Source of the DNA: GCA-2731375 sp964590195
GTDB lineage: Bacteria > Pseudomonadota > Alphaproteobacteria > GCA-2731375
Direction: 5' to 3'
Assembly: GCA_964590195.1 (NCBI GenBank)
Contig: CAZPWJ010000017.1
Location: forward strand, 1-64,000
Length of the DNA stretch: 64,000 bases
Shown here in pieces: positions 8,973 through 18,465 of the stretch (positions are counted from its first letter, which is position 1; each line of letters begins with the position of its first letter). Under the pieces are notes generated by a model. That model did no database searches. It had not been told where the DNA came from and worked only from the letters and a program-made list of their open reading frames with translations. Made by a program: the position numbers and the translations under genes.

Positions 8973-10928
8973 ATGACCCATAGAGAAACCATATTGGCGG
9001 TATTCAACGGCGAATTGGTGGATCGCATCCCCTGGGTTCCCCGCATCGATCTTTGGCACAATGCTCAGGAGATCAGAGGCACCATGCCGGCGCGCTTTGA
9101 AGGCATGCGGGTCGAGGAAATTCACCGCGCCATGGGCTGGCCCTTGCATAAGATGGCGCCGGAGTTCAGCCGCCCGGAACGGCCCGAGGACTTGACCCAC
9201 CGGGGCATCGGGCTGTTTGATCTGAAGGAATTTCCCTGCAGCTTCGAATTTTCCTCAGATGTCGAGATAATTGTCACGGAAGAAAATAACGACGGCGACG
9301 AGATGATGCGGGTCGAATACCGCACGCCGGTCGGCGCGGTGCAGGTGGTGCATGGCTCGACGGCGGAAATGCGCAAGGCTGGTGCCTCCATTTCCTGGGT
9401 CAAGGAACACGCCATCAAGGGTCCCGAGGACTACAAGGTGTTGGCGCATATCTTCGGCAACCTGACCATTAAGCCGGCCTATGAACGGTTCAACGCCTGG
9501 CGCGACTATGTCGGCGATGACGGCATCGCCATCGCGCAAGGGATCGGTATCTCTTGCGCCTCGCCCATGCACTTCATTCAAAAATCTTTTATGGACGCCA
9601 CCGATTTCTACATCCATCACCATGACTATCCGCGCGAGATGGCCGAATTGCTCGACGCCCTGGAAGGCGTTTACGAACAACTGCTCGAGACCCTTTCGGG
9701 TGTCGAGATGGATGCCATGATGTGGGTCTCCAACGTCGATGACATGATTACCTATCCGTCGCTATATGCGGAATATTTTCAGCCCTGGTGCCTGAAGGCT
9801 TCCGAGGTGCTGAAGGCCAAGGGCGTCTCCATGGTCTGCCATCCCGATGGCGAGAACCAGGGCCTGATGGAGCTGCTGACGCAAAGCGGCATGGATGTGG
9901 CCGACGCGGTGACGCCCTATCCCATGACCAAGGTAAAGATCGAGGATTATTACGAGCAATGGTGCCGGCCCGGTCACATGACGATCCACGGCGGCATCCC
10001 CGAGATGCTGTTGCTGGAGAAATCATCGACCATGGAAGACCTCAAGGACTTCATGGACAATCTGTTCAAGACCATTTCGCCGGGCCATCATTTCGTTGCC
10101 TCGATCGGCGATACGACGCCGCCTGATGCGGATTTCTCCCGCCTCGAATATATCGGTGAGCGTATCGAGAAAGAGGGCGGTCTGCCGCTGGCCGCCGGCA
10201 GCTACCGCCCGGTCACGGACGCCGGCCTGGAAGCGGCCGCGAGGGCGGTGACGCCTAAAACGACCGAAGAAACCATTGCCGAGATGGATGTCGGAGAAGT
10301 TTACGAGCAGATTACCAACGATGTCCTGGAGGGCGAGGAGGAAGATATCCTGGTGCATGCCCAGGAGCTGCTGGATCAGGGCTATCCAGCGCAGGATATC
10401 CTGAACAAGGGCATGCTGCCGGCGATGGATGTGATCGGCAGCCGCTTTACCGATGGCACGGTGTTCATTCCCGAAGTGCTGCTCTCGGCCCGGGCCATGA
10501 ATGATGGTCTGAGCCTGCTGGAGCCGCATCTGGCGACCTCCAACGTCAAGCGCGGCGGGCGGGTGCTGATTGGCACCGTGTTGGGGGATCTGCACGATAT
10601 CGGCAAGAACATGGTGCTCTCCATGCTCAAGGGCACCGGCTTTCAGGTCACCGACATGGGGGTCAATGTTTCCACCACGGATGTGGTCGAACAGGTCCGC
10701 GAACACCGGCCCGACATCGTGGCGCTATCGGCGCTGCTGACCACCACCATGCCGCAGATGAAGGAGATCATCGATGCCCTGGCCGAGGCCGGGCTGCGCG
10801 ATGATGTGAAGGTGATCGTCGGCGGCGCGCCGGTCAATCAGATGTTTGCTGATCACGTCGGCGCCGACGGCTATGCCATGGATGCCGGCGATGCGGTGGC
10901 GGTAGCCAAGGAGTTGGCGCCGAACTAG
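8973..10928 (+). CDS. UROD-type methyltransferase-corrinoid protein fusion, copy 2
   Basis: A 651-residue paralogue of the fusion ending at 5431, with the same order of barrel, cap and B12 domains and the same CHPDGENQG and DLHDIG motifs. It differs most around residues 105-135 (VTEENNDGDEMMRVEYRTP in place of TTELENGDEMTRVVYSTP) and at its C-terminus, which is six residues shorter. The C-terminal B12 half is nearly identical to the other two copies. The ATG at 8973 follows ACGGAG; an earlier in-frame ATG at 8937 lacks one. It is probably co-transcribed with copy 3, which begins 70 bp downstream. Confidence 0.8.
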   Translation: MTHRETILAVFNGELVDRIPWVPRIDLWHNAQEIRGTMPARFEGMRVEEIHRAMGWPLHKMAPEFSRPERPEDLTHRGIGLFDLKEFPCSFEFSSDVEIIVTEENNDGDEMMRVEYRTPVGAVQVVHGSTAEMRKAGASISWVKEHAIKGPEDYKVLAHIFGNLTIKPAYERFNAWRDYVGDDGIAIAQGIGISCASPMHFIQKSFMDATDFYIHHHDYPREMAELLDALEGVYEQLLETLSGVEMDAMMWVSNVDDMITYPSLYAEYFQPWCLKASEVLKAKGVSMVCHPDGENQGLMELLTQSGMDVADAVTPYPMTKVKIEDYYEQWCRPGHMTIHGGIPEMLLLEKSSTMEDLKDFMDNLFKTISPGHHFVASIGDTTPPDADFSRLEYIGERIEKEGGLPLAAGSYRPVTDAGLEAAARAVTPKTTEETIAEMDVGEVYEQITNDVLEGEEEDILVHAQELLDQGYPAQDILNKGMLPAMDVIGSRFTDGTVFIPEVLLSARAMNDGLSLLEPHLATSNVKRGGRVLIGTVLGDLHDIGKNMVLSMLKGTGFQVTDMGVNVSTTDVVEQVREHRPDIVALSALLTTTMPQMKEIIDALAEAGLRDDVKVIVGGAPVNQMFADHVGADGYAMDAGDAVAVAKELAPN

Positions 10929-10998
10929 AATATTTAACATCGGTTTGGGGAAGCCTTGGGGGGTGACGGCGGCGGAAACAAAGAACGGAGCCCACGAC

Positions 10999-12972
10999 AT
11001 GACCCATCGAGAAACCCTTCTGGCGGTATTCAACGGCGAGACCGTGGACAAACTGCCGTGGATTCCCCGCATCGACCTTTGGCACAACGCCCAGGAAATC
11101 CGGGGCACCATGCCGAAAAGATTCAAGGGCATGCAGGTCGAGGATATTCACCGTGCCATGGGCTGGCCCCTGCACAAGATGGCGCCGGAATTCAGCCGCC
11201 CGGAAAAGCCCGAGGACCTGACCCACATCGGCATCGGGCTGTTCGATCTGAAGGAATATCCCTGCAGCTTCGAATTCTCTTCCGATGTTGAAATTCAGGT
11301 CAGCCATGACAACCGGGACGGCGGTGAGATGACCATCGTCGAATACCATACCCCGGTCGGCAGCGTGCGGGTGACCCACGGCTACACCAGGGAAATGCGA
11401 AACGCCGGTGCCTCCATTGCCTGGGTCAAGGAGCACGCCATCAAGGGGCCGGGCGACTACAAGGTGCTGGCGCATATTTTCGGCAACCTGACCATTAAGC
11501 CAGCCTATGACCGCTTTAATAAATGGCGGGATTCGGTGGGAGATGACGGCGTCGCCTGGGCCCAGGGGCTGGGCCTGATCTGCGGTTCGCCCATGCATTT
11601 CATCCAGAAAACCTTTTTGGATGCCACCGACTTCTACATCCATCACCATGACCACGCCAAGGAAATGGCCGAACTGCTGGCGGCCATGGAAGGGGTGTAT
11701 GATCAGATGCTTGAGGTGCTGTCCGGCGCCGAGATGGATGCCATTTTGTGGATGGCGAACGTCGATGACATGATTACCTATCCCACCCTGTACGCGGAAT
11801 ATTTCCAGCCCTGGTGTCTGAAAGCCTCTGAGATATTGAAAGCCAAGGGCGTTGTCATGGCCTGCCATCCCGATGGCGAGAACCAGGGCCTGATGGAGTT
11901 GCTGACGCAAAGCGGCATGGATGTGGCCGACGCGGTGACCCCCTATCCCATGACCAAGGTGAAGATCGAGGATTATTACGATCAGTGGTGCCGGCCGGGC
12001 CATCTGACCATCCATGGCGGCATCCCGGAAATGCTGCTGTTGGAGAAATCATCCACCCTCGACGACCTCAAGGATTATATGGACAACCTGTTCAAGGCTG
12101 TCGCGCCGGGGCACCATTTCGTTGCCTCGATCGGTGACACCACGCCGCCTGACGCGGAATTCTCCCGCCTTGAATACATTGGCGAGCGCATCGAGAAGGA
12201 AGGCTCCCTGCCGCTTGCCGCGGGCAGCTATCGCCCGGTTTCGGAGGCTGGCCTGGCGGCGGCCGCGCAGGCGGTTACGCCCATGTCGACAGAAGAGACC
12301 ATCGCCGAAATGGACGTGGGCGAGGCCTATGAACAGGTCACCAACGATGTGCTCGAGGGCGAGGAGGAAGACATTCTGGTGCATGCCCAGGAGCTGTTGG
12401 ATCAAGGCTATCCTGCCCAGGATATTCTCAACAAGGGCATGCTGCCGGCAATGGACGTGATCGGCGGCCGTTTTTCCGACGGTACGGTATTCATTCCCGA
12501 GGTGCTGCTTTCGGCCCGGGCCATGAACGACGGCCTGAAACTGCTGGAACCGCATCTGGTAACCTCCAACGTCAAGCGCGGCGGGCGGGTGCTGATCGGT
12601 ACCGTGCTGGGCGATCTGCACGATATCGGCAAGAACATGGTGCTTTCGATGATGAAGGGTACCGGTTTCGAAGTGATTGACATGGGCGTCAACGTCTCCA
12701 CCAAGGAGGTGGTCGAACAGGTGCGCGAACACCGTCCCGATATCCTGGGGCTGTCGGCGTTGTTGACTACGACGATGCCGCAAATGAAGGAAATCATCGA
12801 TGCCCTGGCGGAGGCCGGGCTGCGCGATGGCTTGAAGATCATCGTCGGCGGCGCGCCGGTCAATCAGATGTTCGCCGATCATGTCGGTGCCGATGGTTAT
12901 GCCCAGGACGCGGGCGAAGCCGTTGCCGTCGCCAAACAGCAAATGCAGGAAATACAAGAAATGCACGGCTAG
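10999..12972 (+). CDS. UROD-type methyltransferase-corrinoid protein fusion, copy 3
   Basis: The third 657-residue member of the tandem family. The barrel carries CHPDGENQG, the B12 domain DLHDIGKN, LSALL and VGGAPV. In the variable patch it reads VSHDNRDGGEMTIVEYHTP, unlike either sibling, which suggests that the three differ in methyl donor while keeping one corrinoid domain. AACGGAG lies just before the chosen start; the first residues, MTHRETLLAVFNGE, align exactly with the start of copy 2. No separate methyltransferase to tetrahydrofolate and no corrinoid reductive activase gene lies nearby, so partner proteins must be elsewhere. Confidence 0.8.
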   Translation: MTHRETLLAVFNGETVDKLPWIPRIDLWHNAQEIRGTMPKRFKGMQVEDIHRAMGWPLHKMAPEFSRPEKPEDLTHIGIGLFDLKEYPCSFEFSSDVEIQVSHDNRDGGEMTIVEYHTPVGSVRVTHGYTREMRNAGASIAWVKEHAIKGPGDYKVLAHIFGNLTIKPAYDRFNKWRDSVGDDGVAWAQGLGLICGSPMHFIQKTFLDATDFYIHHHDHAKEMAELLAAMEGVYDQMLEVLSGAEMDAILWMANVDDMITYPTLYAEYFQPWCLKASEILKAKGVVMACHPDGENQGLMELLTQSGMDVADAVTPYPMTKVKIEDYYDQWCRPGHLTIHGGIPEMLLLEKSSTLDDLKDYMDNLFKAVAPGHHFVASIGDTTPPDAEFSRLEYIGERIEKEGSLPLAAGSYRPVSEAGLAAAAQAVTPMSTEETIAEMDVGEAYEQVTNDVLEGEEEDILVHAQELLDQGYPAQDILNKGMLPAMDVIGGRFSDGTVFIPEVLLSARAMNDGLKLLEPHLVTSNVKRGGRVLIGTVLGDLHDIGKNMVLSMMKGTGFEVIDMGVNVSTKEVVEQVREHRPDILGLSALLTTTMPQMKEIIDALAEAGLRDGLKIIVGGAPVNQMFADHVGADGYAQDAGEAVAVAKQQMQEIQEMHG

Positions 12973-13076
12973 CGACCCAATCGATCATGGCGGATCTTGC
13001 CTGCGGTGCCACGGCTGCCCATATACGCCTGTAGTGGCGCGATGCCATGAAGACGTCTGCGGGAGGCTGTGGGAAT

Positions 13077-13697
13077 ATGTCCGTCTACGGCAAATACATC
13101 CTGCCTTGGGGCATCAATCTTGCCTGTGGCGGCAGGCCAATCGCCAAACAGCGGGCCAAGATCGTGCCGCGCGCCAGGGGCGAGGTGCTGGAGGTTGGCA
13201 TCGGCTCGGGCCTGAACCTGCCATTCTATGATACCGCGAAAGTTCAGAAGGTCTGGGGCCTGGAGCCCAACCCCGAGATGCGCCGCATGGCCGAGGGCGT
13301 GGCGCGTGGGGTGGCGTTGGAGGTGGCGTTCCTGGAACTGCCGGGCGAGGCAATACCCCTGCCTGACCACAGCGTCGATACGGTATTGGTAAGCTATACC
13401 CTGTGTACGATCGATGATGCCGCCTTGGCGTTGCAGCAGATCCGCCGAGTCCTGAAGCCGGGCGCTGAGTTGTTGTTTTGCGAACACGGCCTGGCACCCG
13501 ATGATGGCGTCGCCCGTTGGCAGAAACGCATTGATCCGCTGTGGAGCAAGGTTTCGGGGGGCTGCCATCTGAACCGGCCCATTGATGTGCTGATCGCTTC
13601 CGCCGGTTTCCGCATGGCGGAATTGGAAACCATGTATCTTCCTGGCCCCCGCACCCATACCTTCAATTATTGGGGGGCGGCCGTGGCCGAGTCGTGA
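13077..13697 (+). CDS. class I SAM-dependent methyltransferase
   Basis: A 206-residue class I methyltransferase. The SAM-binding motif is VLEVGIGSGLNLPFY, followed by an acidic strand end (WGLEPNPEM) and LPDHSVDTVLVSYTLCTIDD. The overall pattern resembles the small UbiE/METTL7-like group. Starting at the ATG at 13077 follows GGGAGG and begins with SVYGKYILPW, where the conserved N-terminal helix starts. It lies downstream of the corrinoid cluster on the same strand and may be its last gene, or be paired with the dehydrogenase two bases downstream. Substrate unknown. Confidence 0.75.
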   Translation: MSVYGKYILPWGINLACGGRPIAKQRAKIVPRARGEVLEVGIGSGLNLPFYDTAKVQKVWGLEPNPEMRRMAEGVARGVALEVAFLELPGEAIPLPDHSVDTVLVSYTLCTIDDAALALQQIRRVLKPGAELLFCEHGLAPDDGVARWQKRIDPLWSKVSGGCHLNRPIDVLIASAGFRMAELETMYLPGPRTHTFNYWGAAVAES

Positions 13698-13699
13698 GT

Positions 13700-14695
13700 A
13701 TGGAAAACATGCGGGCAATAGTGCTGCGGGCCCAGGGTCAGCCAATGGTGTTGGCGGAGGTGCCGCGCCCTGAACCCGGCCCGGATCAGGTTCTGATCAA
13801 GGTCGGGGCCTGCGCCGTCTGCCGGACGGATCTGCACATCGTTGATGGCGATTTGCGGCAGCCGAAACTGCCCCTGATCCCCGGCCACGAAGTCATTGGC
13901 GTGGTCGTTGAAACCGGCGCGGCGGTGGCCGGCATCGCGCCTGGCGATCGGGTCGGGGTGCCTTGGCTGGGCGGGACCTGTGGGGATTGCCAATTTTGCC
14001 GGGCCGGGCGGGAGAATCTGTGCGATCAGGCGCAGTTTACCGGCTATGACCTGGATGGCGGCTTTGCCGAATACATGGTTGCGAACGGCGCCTATGTTTT
14101 TCCTATTCCCGATGCCTATGACGATGTCGCCGCGGCACCTCTGATGTGCGCCGGCCTGATCGGCTTTCGCGCCTACCGCATGGTCGGCGCGGCGCGGCGG
14201 ATCGGGTTATACGGCTTCGGCGCGGCGGCCCACATCATTGCCCAGGTCGCCAAACATCAGGGCAGGGAAGTGCACGCCTTTACCAGGGCGGGTGACGAGA
14301 ATGGTCAGGATTTTGCCCGCCGGCTTGGTGCCGTTTGGGCCGGGGGATCGGAGCAACTGCCGCCCCGGCCATTGGATGCAGCGATCATCTTCGCACCCGT
14401 GGGGCAACTCGTGCCGGCGGCGTTACGCGCCGTTGAGAAAGGCGGCAAGGTGATCTGCGCCGGTATTCATATGAGCGATATCCCGGCTTTTCCCTACGAT
14501 CTGCTCTGGGGCGAGCGGGAAATTCGTTCCGTCGCCAACCTGACGCGGGCCGACGGCCTCGAATTCCTGGACATAGCACCCCTGGTGCCGGTTAAGACCA
14601 GCAATCATGTCTATCCGTTGGCCAAGGCCAATCAGGCCTTGGACGACCTCCGGGCCGGGCGCTTCGAGGGGGCCGCCGTGTTGGTCATGAACTAG
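13700..14695 (+). CDS. zinc-dependent alcohol dehydrogenase
   Basis: A 331-residue medium-chain zinc alcohol dehydrogenase. CAVCRTD holds the first catalytic zinc Cys, GHEVIG the His, and CGDCQFCRAGRENLC the four structural-zinc Cys residues; GLYGFGAAAHIIAQVA is the nucleotide-binding stretch, with GFGAAA in place of the usual GxGxxG. The gene starts two bases after the methyltransferase stop; a GTG six bases earlier is an alternative start. Such enzymes oxidise primary alcohols or reduce aldehydes; the length and GFGAAAH motif match a group often seen next to universal stress proteins, as here. Convergent with the stress-protein gene. Confidence 0.85.
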   Translation: MENMRAIVLRAQGQPMVLAEVPRPEPGPDQVLIKVGACAVCRTDLHIVDGDLRQPKLPLIPGHEVIGVVVETGAAVAGIAPGDRVGVPWLGGTCGDCQFCRAGRENLCDQAQFTGYDLDGGFAEYMVANGAYVFPIPDAYDDVAAAPLMCAGLIGFRAYRMVGAARRIGLYGFGAAAHIIAQVAKHQGREVHAFTRAGDENGQDFARRLGAVWAGGSEQLPPRPLDAAIIFAPVGQLVPAALRAVEKGGKVICAGIHMSDIPAFPYDLLWGEREIRSVANLTRADGLEFLDIAPLVPVKTSNHVYPLAKANQALDDLRAGRFEGAAVLVMN

Positions 14696-14700
14696 CGATA

Positions 14701-15234
14701 CTATTTCACGGTCACGCAGGTGCATTCGGCCTGGGCCGAAACCTTGTGCGAGATGCTGCCCAGCAGCAGCCCCTTGAAGTCACTGAGCCCCCGGCTGCCC
14801 ATGACGATCATGGATGCTTTGTTCTTGGCCGCGAGTTCCAGAATGATTTCAGCCGGATCGCCTTCCAGGGTGAACTTGCTGATCTTATTCACGCCGGCTT
14901 TCTGGGCGGCCTTTTCGGCCCGCTCCATGATCTGCCCGCCGATCGCCTCGACCAGTTCCCGTGGCGGCGGCACGGTGACAAAGCCGACCGCGGCGCCGGC
15001 GGCGGCGACCTCCCGGTGGAAGTCGACTTCGTAATTTTCCAGCAGGTCACGCTGAACTTTCGAAAGGCCGCGGCGGGTGGCCAGCGCACGTAGCGTCTCC
15101 GAGCGCGCATTGGTCAACAGCACATGCACCAGGAGCAGCCGCGCGCCATATTTCGCGCCCAGGTCCGAGGCTAGTGCCAGCGCCTTTTTCGCATGTTCGG
15201 AACCGTCGGTTGCCACGAGTATGGTTTTGATCAT
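14701..15234 (-). CDS. universal stress protein (UspA family)
   Basis: A 177-residue single-domain universal stress protein. It starts MIKTILVATDGSEHAKKALALA, and its C-terminus has the ATP-binding pattern G-S-R-G-L followed by GLLLGSISHKV, corresponding to the family's G2xG9xG(S/T). It is longer than the usual 145 residues because of an insert around residues 60-90. The ATG at 15234 follows GGAGGGCAAGG. Likely a cytoplasmic ATP-binding stress protein; specific role unknown. Confidence 0.85.
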   Translation of the reverse strand: MIKTILVATDGSEHAKKALALASDLGAKYGARLLLVHVLLTNARSETLRALATRRGLSKVQRDLLENYEVDFHREVAAAGAAVGFVTVPPPRELVEAIGGQIMERAEKAAQKAGVNKISKFTLEGDPAEIILELAAKNKASMIVMGSRGLSDFKGLLLGSISHKVSAQAECTCVTVK

Positions 15235-15322
15235 TGCCTTGCCCTCCGCCAATCGCGAACCATTCGCTTCAATGTAGCGATAATATTACCTAACGCTGAT
15301 GGTGGCCTTGATGAGAGTCAAT

Positions 15323-15349
15323 AAAAAAAGGCTTTCGGAAACTACAGCC
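15323..15349 (-). terminator. weak intrinsic terminator after the FkbM-like gene
   Basis: On the minus strand a short GGCT/AGCC stem overlapping the stop codon is followed by seven U residues (15323-15329). The stem is only 4 bp, so this is a tentative call resting mainly on the U-tract. Confidence 0.4.
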
Positions 15350-16307
15350 GGGTGTTGGAGAAATGCAGAATGCCGTCCATGGTTTCGAATTGGCCCCAAG
15401 GCGTGTCGTGCTCGCCAAAGGGGGCGTAGTCGAATTCGCAGATCCATTCGTGCTCGAAGAACAAATCCCACAAGCCACGGTGAATGTCCGCTCCGTGGGT
15501 GCCAATGTGGATCCGCTTGACACGGCGGTCCAGCATTTCCATCGCCGGCGGGATCACCGTATCCTCGGCGCCCTGGATGTCAATGTCCATCAAATCCACC
15601 TGTGATAACGGCGCCAATATGTCCGCCAAGGGCAGGGCGGAAACAAACTGAAGGTCAAACAAATCCTTGCCTGCCGCGCTCTCATAGGAAAGGCGCATAC
15701 CGCAACGCCCGCCAAGCATCAGGTTGCGCAGTACCTCTGGAGTCTTTTTCCTGTTGATCAATAGCTGGATGGCTTTCTTGATATCATCCGTCTCGACAAT
15801 GCCGTTGTAGTATAGACCCGAGCCCAACATGAACAGCCTTGGATCGCTGCTGGCGCTGACCGCTGTATTAATCAGCCAATGCTCAAGGGGGTCAATGCCG
15901 TTGGTGATCATGTGCCGCTTGGCCCATTCAAAATGGGTTGGCTCGGGCTCGACGATGGTCAATTGGCTGGGCATCGGGTTCAGCTTTTCCAGCAGGCGAT
16001 GTGCATCGACTGAACGGGCCGCGTAGCCGCCGCCCAACTCTACCATGACGAAGCGTTCACGCGCCGCGCTTACGGCTTTGAAAATGGAGGCGAATTCGAA
16101 AAAGGCTTCACCATCGGTTACTTTAGGCATGCGCGCCCCCGGCGTCTCACCCGGTGCATCCGACAAGACATTGGAGGGCGCGATCAGTTCAAGAAATTCC
16201 TGATCAATCATGGTGCCAAGAAAGTTGCCGACGCAATTTTCTTTCGGCGACGCGGTCCAGGGCGAGAGGTTGGCAAACATCTCGACCAGCGGGCCCAGTT
16301 CGTTCAT
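15342..16307 (-). CDS. FkbM-like SAM-dependent methyltransferase
   Basis: A 321-residue protein with the pattern of FkbM-family O-methyltransferases: the SAM-binding strand FVMVELGGGYAARSVDA, an acidic end of the next strand (TIVEPEP), and the hallmark LMDIDIQGAE about 100 residues later. The C-terminal half (IHIGTHGADIHRGLWDLF and following) is typical of sugar- or lipid-modifying FkbM proteins. The start has a GGAG site. It stands alone between two other leftward genes; no glycan or secondary-metabolite genes are nearby, so its substrate cannot be guessed. Confidence 0.7.
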   Translation of the reverse strand: MNELGPLVEMFANLSPWTASPKENCVGNFLGTMIDQEFLELIAPSNVLSDAPGETPGARMPKVTDGEAFFEFASIFKAVSAARERFVMVELGGGYAARSVDAHRLLEKLNPMPSQLTIVEPEPTHFEWAKRHMITNGIDPLEHWLINTAVSASSDPRLFMLGSGLYYNGIVETDDIKKAIQLLINRKKTPEVLRNLMLGGRCGMRLSYESAAGKDLFDLQFVSALPLADILAPLSQVDLMDIDIQGAEDTVIPPAMEMLDRRVKRIHIGTHGADIHRGLWDLFFEHEWICEFDYAPFGEHDTPWGQFETMDGILHFSNTRL

Positions 16308-16410
16308 TTAGGTCTCCGTCCAGGCGCCGGGTTTGTCAAACATGGCCGGCGCATGATCGGAGTATCGGATGTTATGGTTAATATCGCTTTAAACCAGTCT
16401 TTTCAGGCCG

Positions 16411-18465
16411 TCAGATCGGTACTGTTATATCCAGCCAACCGTGCGGTGTGGTGGTGGCCAGATCGCCATTTCGAAGCAGGACATTGGTGGTCTCTGAAAC
16501 CACCAGGGCCGGGCCCGGCACGGTTTGCCCCACCGTCAGGGTATCGAAATCGTAAACCGGCGCATCCAGCCATTCGCCAAGATAGATCCGCCGCTGGCCG
16601 ATCGCCGGCGTTGGCGCGCCGGTCGCGGCCAAGGGTTCCTCCGGCAAAGCGGGCAGGGCGCCGACAGTGGCGACGCGGGCATTGACCAGAACCGGATCCT
16701 GATCCGCCAGGCTGTAGGTATAGAGTGCTTCGTGTCGGTGTTCGAAAGCGGCCTTGATACGGGCCAGCAGGTCGGGCGCGGCGAAGTCGATCTGGTCCAG
16801 GGGCACGTCGATCTCGAAAATCTGTTCGCCATAGCGCATATCGGCGGAGCGGACGGCATGAATGGCGCCATCGAACCAGCTGCGCAACCGCTGCTGGCCC
16901 TCGGCCTCCATCTCTTCGTACAGTTTGTTGATGGCCGCGATATCCAGGGCCGAGGTATCGCCGATATGGGTCCGCGTCACTTCCAGGCGCAGTTCCGTGG
17001 CCAGCATGCCCCAGGCCGACAGCACCGAGGCAATGCGCGGCACCACGACCCGGCCCAAGTTGAGTTGCCGGGCCATCTCGGTACCGTGCAGACCGGCGGC
17101 ACCGCCGAATGCCAGCAGCGCGAAGCGGCGCGGGTCGACGCCCCGGCGCACCGTGGCCAGGCGCACGCCCTCGGCCATTTGCGTGTTGACCACCCGGTGC
17201 ACGCCCTCGGCCGCGCGCACGCCGGTGATGCCGAGCGATGTACCAAGGCGTTCCAGGGCGGCCTCCGCCGCGCCCAGGTCCAGGCGCGCCCGCCCGCCCA
17301 GGAAGTTTTCGGGATCAAGATAGCCCAGCACCATGGAAGCATCGGTCACCGTCGGCTCGGTGCCGCCGTTGCCATAGCAGGCCGGGCCCGGAATGGCGCC
17401 GGCGCTTTGTGGGCCAACCTCCAGCAAGCCGCCGGCGCCAACCCGGGCGATGGAACCGCCGCCCGCGCCCAGGGTGACGATATCCAGGCTGGGCAGGGCA
17501 ATGCGGGAATTGGCGATCTGCCGGTCCGAGGCCAGGGTCGCCTGGCCGTCTACGATCAGGGAGATGTCCGACGACGTCCCGCCCATATCAAAGGGGATCA
17601 GATCATCGATGCCGACCAGTCCGGCGGCATGGCGGGCGCCCGAAACACCGCCCGCCGGGCCCGAAAGCACCGTGCCCGCCGCCATGCGAATGGCCTCGGC
17701 AATCGGCGCGATACCGCCGTGCGATAGAATGATCAGCACGGGTCCATCATAGCCGGCGGTCTTCAGGGCCTGTTCCAGTCGAGAAAGATAGCCGGCCAGG
17801 ATCGGCGCCACATAGGCATTCACCACGGTGGTGGAGACTCGTTCGTATTCCTTGATCTGCGGCAGTACTTCCGAGGACAGGCAGACATGCACGTCCGGCA
17901 GGGCCGCGGCCAGGGCTGCCCGCGTCATTTTCTCGTGCCGGTCATCGCGATAGGCATGCAGATAGCAAACCGCGACCGAGGTTACTTTTTCGCGCTTCAA
18001 CCGCCCAATGGCCTTGGCCAGGGAGGCCTCGTCGAGGGGCATGGCGATGTCGCCATCGGCCTTGATGCGTTCCTCTACGCCAAGGCACAGATGCCGCGGC
18101 ACAAGGGCTTCGGGCCTTGGCAGACGCAGGTTGTAGCGTTCCGGCTTCAGCCCCTCGCGCATTTCCAGCACATCCCGATGACCAGCGGTGGTCAGCAGGC
18201 CGACCTTGGCGCCCTTGCGTTCCAGCAAGGCATTGGTGGCGACGGTGGTGCCATGCACGATGCGTTCGGTGCGGGCCAGCAGTTCCGCCAATTGCAGACC
18301 CAGGCTCTCCGCCACCTGGGTCAGGCCGTTCATCACGCCGATGGACTGATCGGCAGGCGTGGAGGGCGTTTTGCCCAGGGTAACCTGACCCTCGCCGTCA
18401 ATCGCGACCAGATCGGTGAAGGTGCCGCCAACGTCGATACCAATACGATACATCCCGCTAGCCAC
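16411..18465 (-). CDS. hyuA: hydantoinase/oxoprolinase subunit A
   Basis: A 684-residue HyuA-type subunit of the acetone carboxylase/hydantoinase/oxoprolinase superfamily. The N-terminal Hydant_A_N part starts YRIGIDVGGTFTDLVA, the phosphate-binding loop of an actin-like ATPase; LIPFDMGGTSSDISLI and LGAGGGSIARVGAGG follow in the main domain, and LLAFGGAAGLHGTEMA near residue 430. With HyuB it would hydrolyse a cyclic amide such as N-methylhydantoin or 5-oxoproline at the cost of ATP. The frame opens with a GTG at 18465, overlapping the hyuB stop by eight bases; an ATG four codons later is an alternative. Confidence 0.88.
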   Translation of the reverse strand: MASGMYRIGIDVGGTFTDLVAIDGEGQVTLGKTPSTPADQSIGVMNGLTQVAESLGLQLAELLARTERIVHGTTVATNALLERKGAKVGLLTTAGHRDVLEMREGLKPERYNLRLPRPEALVPRHLCLGVEERIKADGDIAMPLDEASLAKAIGRLKREKVTSVAVCYLHAYRDDRHEKMTRAALAAALPDVHVCLSSEVLPQIKEYERVSTTVVNAYVAPILAGYLSRLEQALKTAGYDGPVLIILSHGGIAPIAEAIRMAAGTVLSGPAGGVSGARHAAGLVGIDDLIPFDMGGTSSDISLIVDGQATLASDRQIANSRIALPSLDIVTLGAGGGSIARVGAGGLLEVGPQSAGAIPGPACYGNGGTEPTVTDASMVLGYLDPENFLGGRARLDLGAAEAALERLGTSLGITGVRAAEGVHRVVNTQMAEGVRLATVRRGVDPRRFALLAFGGAAGLHGTEMARQLNLGRVVVPRIASVLSAWGMLATELRLEVTRTHIGDTSALDIAAINKLYEEMEAEGQQRLRSWFDGAIHAVRSADMRYGEQIFEIDVPLDQIDFAAPDLLARIKAAFEHRHEALYTYSLADQDPVLVNARVATVGALPALPEEPLAATGAPTPAIGQRRIYLGEWLDAPVYDFDTLTVGQTVPGPALVVSETTNVLLRNGDLATTTPHGWLDITVPI

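Noticed and set aside
10834..12966. Long leftward frames opposite the third methyltransferase fusion
   Set aside because: His- and Gln-rich shadow translation repeated opposite all three paralogues; the sense frames carry the conserved domains.
3458..12972. Calling the three fusions chloromethane methyltransferase CmuA or HemE
   Set aside because: Domain order is like CmuA, but the HxC zinc motif is not seen and no cmuB or cmuC is present; the B12 domain rules out a plain uroporphyrinogen decarboxylase.
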